From S15-B10 sp045569115 (GTDB lineage Bacteria > Fidelibacterota > Marinisomatia > Marinisomatales > S15-B10): a DNA stretch of 6,151 bases. The stretch spans positions 1 to 6,151 of the forward strand of contig JBJKZS010000084.1 in NCBI GenBank assembly GCA_045569115.1, written 5' to 3'. This document shows positions 5,048-6,151 of this stretch, one piece after another (the first letter of the stretch is position 1; each line of letters opens with the position of its first letter). The notes beneath the pieces are model-generated. The model ran no database searches and was not told where the DNA came from. It saw only the letters and a list, made by a program, of their open reading frames with translations. A program made the translations under genes and the position numbers.

Positions 5048-6151
5048 TTGTCTTCTCGTGACAGTATTTCTAAAGTTTATCAACCTGATGAGGTTGAGAG
5101 TAAATGGTATAAACATTGGGTAAAGATGAATTATTTTCATGCTGAGGTCAATCCGAACCGTAAGCCATATACTGTAATTATTCCACCACCCAATGTGACA
5201 GGGAGCTTGACAATTGGACACGTACTAAATAATACTATTCAGGATGTATTAGTTAGACGCTCTAGAATGAAAGGACTAGAGGCATGCTGGATTCCTGGCA
5301 CTGATCATGCTTCCATAGCAACAGAGACAAAAGTCTCCAATATGCTATCTGAAAATGGATTGAACAAAAATGATATTGGTCGGGAAGAATTTCTTAAACA
5401 TGCTTGGAAATGGAAGAATGAATATGGATCACTTATTATTAAGCAATTAAAAACATTAGGATGCTCTTGTGATTGGGATAGAGAGCGTTTTACTATGGAT
5501 GATGCTTATTATAAAAGTGTTATTTCTGCTTTTGTTCAACTTTACGATAAAGGACTTATTTATAGAGGGAAACGTTTAGTTAATTGGTGCCCCGAAACTG
5601 AATCGGCGATTTCTGATGAAGAGGTTATTTATAAAGAAATAAATACAAAGCTCTGGTATTTTAAATATCCAATTATTGATGACGAGGGATTTTTGACTGT
5701 AGCCACAACTCGTCCTGAGACAATATTGGGTGATACTGCAGTTGCAATTAATCCAAAAGATAAACGGTTTAAACACCTGATAGGTAAATCGGTAAAGCTT
5801 CCTTTAACAGACCGAATAATTCCTGTGATTGCGGATGATTTTGTTGACCCTGAATTTGGAACAGGATGTGTAAAAGTGACTCCAGCACATGACCCAAATG
5901 ATTTTCGGTTAGGACAACATCATAATCTTCAGTTCATTAATATCCTTAATCCTAATGGAACTCTTAATGATAAAGTCCCTAAAACATACATAGGTCTTGA
6001 TAGATTTGATGCCCGTGAAAAAGTCATTGAGAGCATGAAAGAATTGGGGCTCTTTGAAAAATCAGAAGAATACATTACAAGTATTGGATTTTCAGAAAGA
6101 GGGGGAGTTCCAGTCGAACCTTACATCTCTGAGCAATGGTTTATGGCAATG
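5048..6151 (+). CDS. valS: Valyl-tRNA synthetase, N-terminal part (runs off window)
   Basis: The first 368 codons of a class I aminoacyl-tRNA synthetase that charges tRNA-Val; the frame is open to the last base. From TTG 5048 the order is: KVYQPDEVESKWYKHW (9-24), the usual ValS entry; PPPNVTGSLTIGH (46-58), which contains the HIGH-type ATP site; GTDHASIAT (84-92); REEF and WKWK elements (112-123); CDWDRERFTMD (141-151); YRGKRLVNWCP (172-182) with ISDEEV; and the CP1 editing domain with TVATTRPETILGDTAVAI (217-234) and GTGCVKVTPAHDPNDF (271-286), which hydrolyses mischarged Thr-tRNA-Val. The PNVTG and WCPxxxxAISDxEV pattern identifies ValS rather than IleRS or LeuRS. The KMSKS loop, anticodon-binding domain and C-terminal coiled coil lie outside the window. 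The first His of HIGH is replaced by Thr (TIGH, 55-58). The gene starts 13 bases after the cNMP-binding protein, so it probably shares its transcript. Confidence 0.93.
   Translation, partial: MSSRDSISKVYQPDEVESKWYKHWVKMNYFHAEVNPNRKPYTVIIPPPNVTGSLTIGHVLNNTIQDVLVRRSRMKGLEACWIPGTDHASIATETKVSNMLSENGLNKNDIGREEFLKHAWKWKNEYGSLIIKQLKTLGCSCDWDRERFTMDDAYYKSVISAFVQLYDKGLIYRGKRLVNWCPETESAISDEEVIYKEINTKLWYFKYPIIDDEGFLTVATTRPETILGDTAVAINPKDKRFKHLIGKSVKLPLTDRIIPVIADDFVDPEFGTGCVKVTPAHDPNDFRLGQHHNLQFINILNPNGTLNDKVPKTYIGLDRFDAREKVIESMKELGLFEKSEEYITSIGFSERGGVPVEPYISEQWFMAM

Noticed and set aside
5018..5221. 67-codon minus-strand frame opposite the valS start
   Set aside because: It is antisense to conserved ValS motifs and the end of the cNMP gene, with no recognisable content.
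5576..5776. 66-codon minus-strand frame opposite the ValS editing domain
   Set aside because: It is antisense to the conserved CP1 region; its Cys/Asn/Phe-rich composition is typical of a shadow frame.

Overview
The window is an AT-rich, gene-dense bacterial stretch in which every supported gene lies on the + strand. It carries the 3' end of a housekeeping sigma factor gene (rpoD), ribosomal protein bS21 (rpsU), a GlmM-type phosphohexomutase, an RlmD-type 23S rRNA uracil-C5 methyltransferase, an RCK-gated potassium channel, a stand-alone cyclic-nucleotide-binding protein, and the 5' two-fifths or so of valyl-tRNA synthetase (valS), which runs off the right edge. There is no rRNA, tRNA, mobile element, integrase, CRISPR array or other sign of an accessory island. 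This is ordinary core genome with one unusual channel module.

Organism: the GlmM N-terminus (ESISGIRG), its GEGNGG sugar-binding loop, the low GC content and the scarcity of Shine-Dalgarno sequences fit the Fibrobacterota-Chlorobiota-Bacteroidota (FCB) group. An uncultured marine lineage such as Marinimicrobia is possible. This is inference from protein style; nothing in the window settles the phylum.

Layout: 1-366 is an rpoD-rpsU unit closed by a strong intrinsic terminator. 428-1765 is glmM, the entry to UDP-GlcNAc and cell-wall synthesis, which must have its own promoter downstream of that terminator. A 159-base AT-rich gap leads to rlmD (1925-3340). A 58-base gap with an inverted repeat and a TATAAT box separates rlmD from a tight three-gene run: channel (3399-4520), 7 bases, cyclic-nucleotide-binding protein (4528-5034), 13 bases, valS (5048 onwards).

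How the genes relate: rpoD, rpsU, rlmD and valS are all transcription or translation genes, and glmM supplies envelope precursors. The outlier is the channel pair. A two-transmembrane K+ channel with an MthK-like RCK domain is followed at once by a separate cNMP-binding domain with no DNA-binding domain. This suggests a potassium channel whose cyclic-nucleotide sensor is a separate polypeptide. That is the most interesting hypothesis here, and it rests on gene order and domain content only.
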